Assembly: GCF_014279995.1 (NCBI RefSeq)
Contig: NZ_CP047935.1
Span: 186,001-250,000 of the forward strand
From: Synechococcus sp. BIOS-E4-1
GTDB taxonomy: Bacteria; Cyanobacteriota; Cyanobacteriia; PCC-6307; Cyanobiaceae
Direction of reading: 5' to 3'
Length of the DNA: 64,000 bases
Below are positions 62,998 through 64,000 of this stretch, in pieces (position 1 is the first letter of the stretch; the number at the start of each line of letters is the position of its first letter). The notes under the pieces were generated by a model that was not told the origin of the DNA, did not search any database, and saw only the letters and a list, made by a program, of their open reading frames with translations. A program made the position numbers and the translations under genes.

Positions 62998-64000
62998 TCA
63001 TGATTCGATGCCAGTGATTCTGAGAATCAGGCCGCTTCGCTGGCTTGGATTATGGCGATAAATCAATTCAGTTTTGATGTTTTCGAGGATCGGGTTGAGC
63101 AGCTCCGTGCTCTTGTCGAGGTTGGCAACAATGTCTCCAACTTTTGGTGTATATAGCATCCGTTTGCCCGCCCCGTCTTTGACGATAAATTGATCACGAT
63201 CGGGTTCATATTCGATCAATGATTTGTAGGGGATTCTATTGAGATGCCGTTTGGCTGAAAGTCTTGATTTTTGATTAATGATGATATTGACGTTATCACC
63301 TGATTCGCGAATTTTCCTGCTAATTTTATAGAGTTCTTCGTAAATTGATTGTATGTAAGCCTGTTCAAATTTTTGTTCTGAGATATTGTTTAAAAAGGTG
63401 TTTTTCGCTGTCGCATGGTCGATTCCCACAATCATCGATGAGGCTAGGGCTGCTCCGGCGACCTTGATTCCGGGCTTAGCTTTTAGCCCTCTGTTGAGTT
63501 CAATTGTCTGAATCCATACCCATCCGATGTTGATGGTTGCGATGAGTTGAAAAGGAAGTGAGAGATAGCTGCTTGCATCGAACTCGTAGGTAATTCCCAG
63601 TGCTGCAGCGTAAGCGAAGCCGGCAACATTGATTGCGTCTAAAAGATTGAAAGTAATCTTATGTCTTAAGATGAGTGCTATGCGCGTGGATGCGATAATT
63701 GCAAAGATATAAAAACGGAAGTCAAGGATGATTTTGTATGCCGCATCTTCGTTGTATGCCCCTTCTGCTGCATAGCTGCTTGGTATTAATGCTAGAAAAA
63801 TATAGCTTACTGAGAAAATCAGTGTAAGGCTGCAAATCCATTTCTCGAGGTTGTTTCTTTGTGATGACAGGTTTTGACTGATGATGTTGTTCTGATCATT
63901 GTGCCTGCTGATGTTGTCAGTGAGCCATAGGCTTGCCGCTGGAATGATGAAGAGCAGGATCGCAATATCTTTTATATATATACCCAGCAATGCCCAGAGG
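62998..64000 (-). CDS. Membrane protein, 5' end outside the window
   Basis: The frame is still open at the window end and reads hydrophobic residues there, so the start lies beyond it; at least 333 residues are visible. The visible part has about six hydrophobic segments in the first 190 residues, then a soluble domain of about 140 residues (NVNIIINQKSRLSAKRHLNR). This is not a family I recognise. O-antigen ligase/polymerase-like proteins have a similar layout, but no signature motif is seen. It is AT-rich and next to a GT-C-like gene, which fits a surface polysaccharide region. Confidence 0.5.
   Translation of the reverse strand, partial: LWALLGIYIKDIAILLFIIPAASLWLTDNISRHNDQNNIISQNLSSQRNNLEKWICSLTLIFSVSYIFLALIPSSYAAEGAYNEDAAYKIILDFRFYIFAIIASTRIALILRHKITFNLLDAINVAGFAYAAALGITYEFDASSYLSLPFQLIATINIGWVWIQTIELNRGLKAKPGIKVAGAALASSMIVGIDHATAKNTFLNNISEQKFEQAYIQSIYEELYKISRKIRESGDNVNIIINQKSRLSAKRHLNRIPYKSLIEYEPDRDQFIVKDGAGKRMLYTPKVGDIVANLDKSTELLNPILENIKTELIYRHNPSQRSGLILRITGIES

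Overview
The window is a chromosomal segment of a cyanobacterium, most likely a marine Synechococcus. The sequence carries photosystem I psaC next to acpP, fabF and tkt, the NDH-1 subunit gene ndhS, thiC behind a TPP riboswitch, glycogen phosphorylase, rnpB, and many tightly overlapping genes. I identified genes by motifs and family resemblance only; no searches were run.

Layout. 1-5810 (minus strand): a type I secretion set made of a TolC-like channel, an HlyD-like adaptor and two ABC exporters of NHLM/NHLP type, the second cut by the window edge. The complete exporter has lost the C39 protease cysteine and several ATPase residues. 6113-8931 (plus): a TPR protein, an M20 amidohydrolase, a small membrane protein and a HEAT-repeat protein. 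8969-10517: TPP riboswitch and thiC. 10590-20517 (minus): a sugar-nucleotide decarboxylase, then an eight-gene overlapping operon that looks like a polyprenyl-phosphate-arabinose pathway (UbiA-type phosphoribosyltransferase, DprE2-like SDR, DprE1-like oxidase, GtrA, HAD phosphatase fused to a flippase-like domain, GT-C glycosyltransferase). 20705-30525: housekeeping genes tkt, fabF, acpP, psaC, glmS, manC, rimM, ndhS, a potassium channel and rnc.

The main feature is an integrated element of about 19.4 kb (30553-49944) between rnpB and rnc, bounded by a 24-bp direct repeat identical to the 3' end of rnpB. It carries a ribbon-helix-helix protein, a tyrosine integrase, a TOPRIM protein, several unknown genes, a 2659-residue secreted-type protein (subtilase, RCC1-like repeats, RTX repeats, five Trp-rich repeats) and a CyRepA1-like plasmid replication protein. 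The replication gene's reading frame runs through the attachment core. Its N-terminal codons lie at the left end and the rest at the right end, so excision and circularisation would join them into one ORF of about 1270 codons, while integration splits it. The element also contains a dispersed family of 20-bp palindromes not seen in the flanking chromosome.

50326-61193 returns to chromosome: tRNA-Arg(CCU), two small conserved-looking genes, glgP, a Kef/Nap-type antiporter, an alpha/beta hydrolase, a sugar mutarotase, a four-carbon acid sugar kinase and a quinone-type D-lactate dehydrogenase. 61505-64000 holds AT-richer membrane protein genes, probably linked to surface polysaccharide, the last one cut by the window end.
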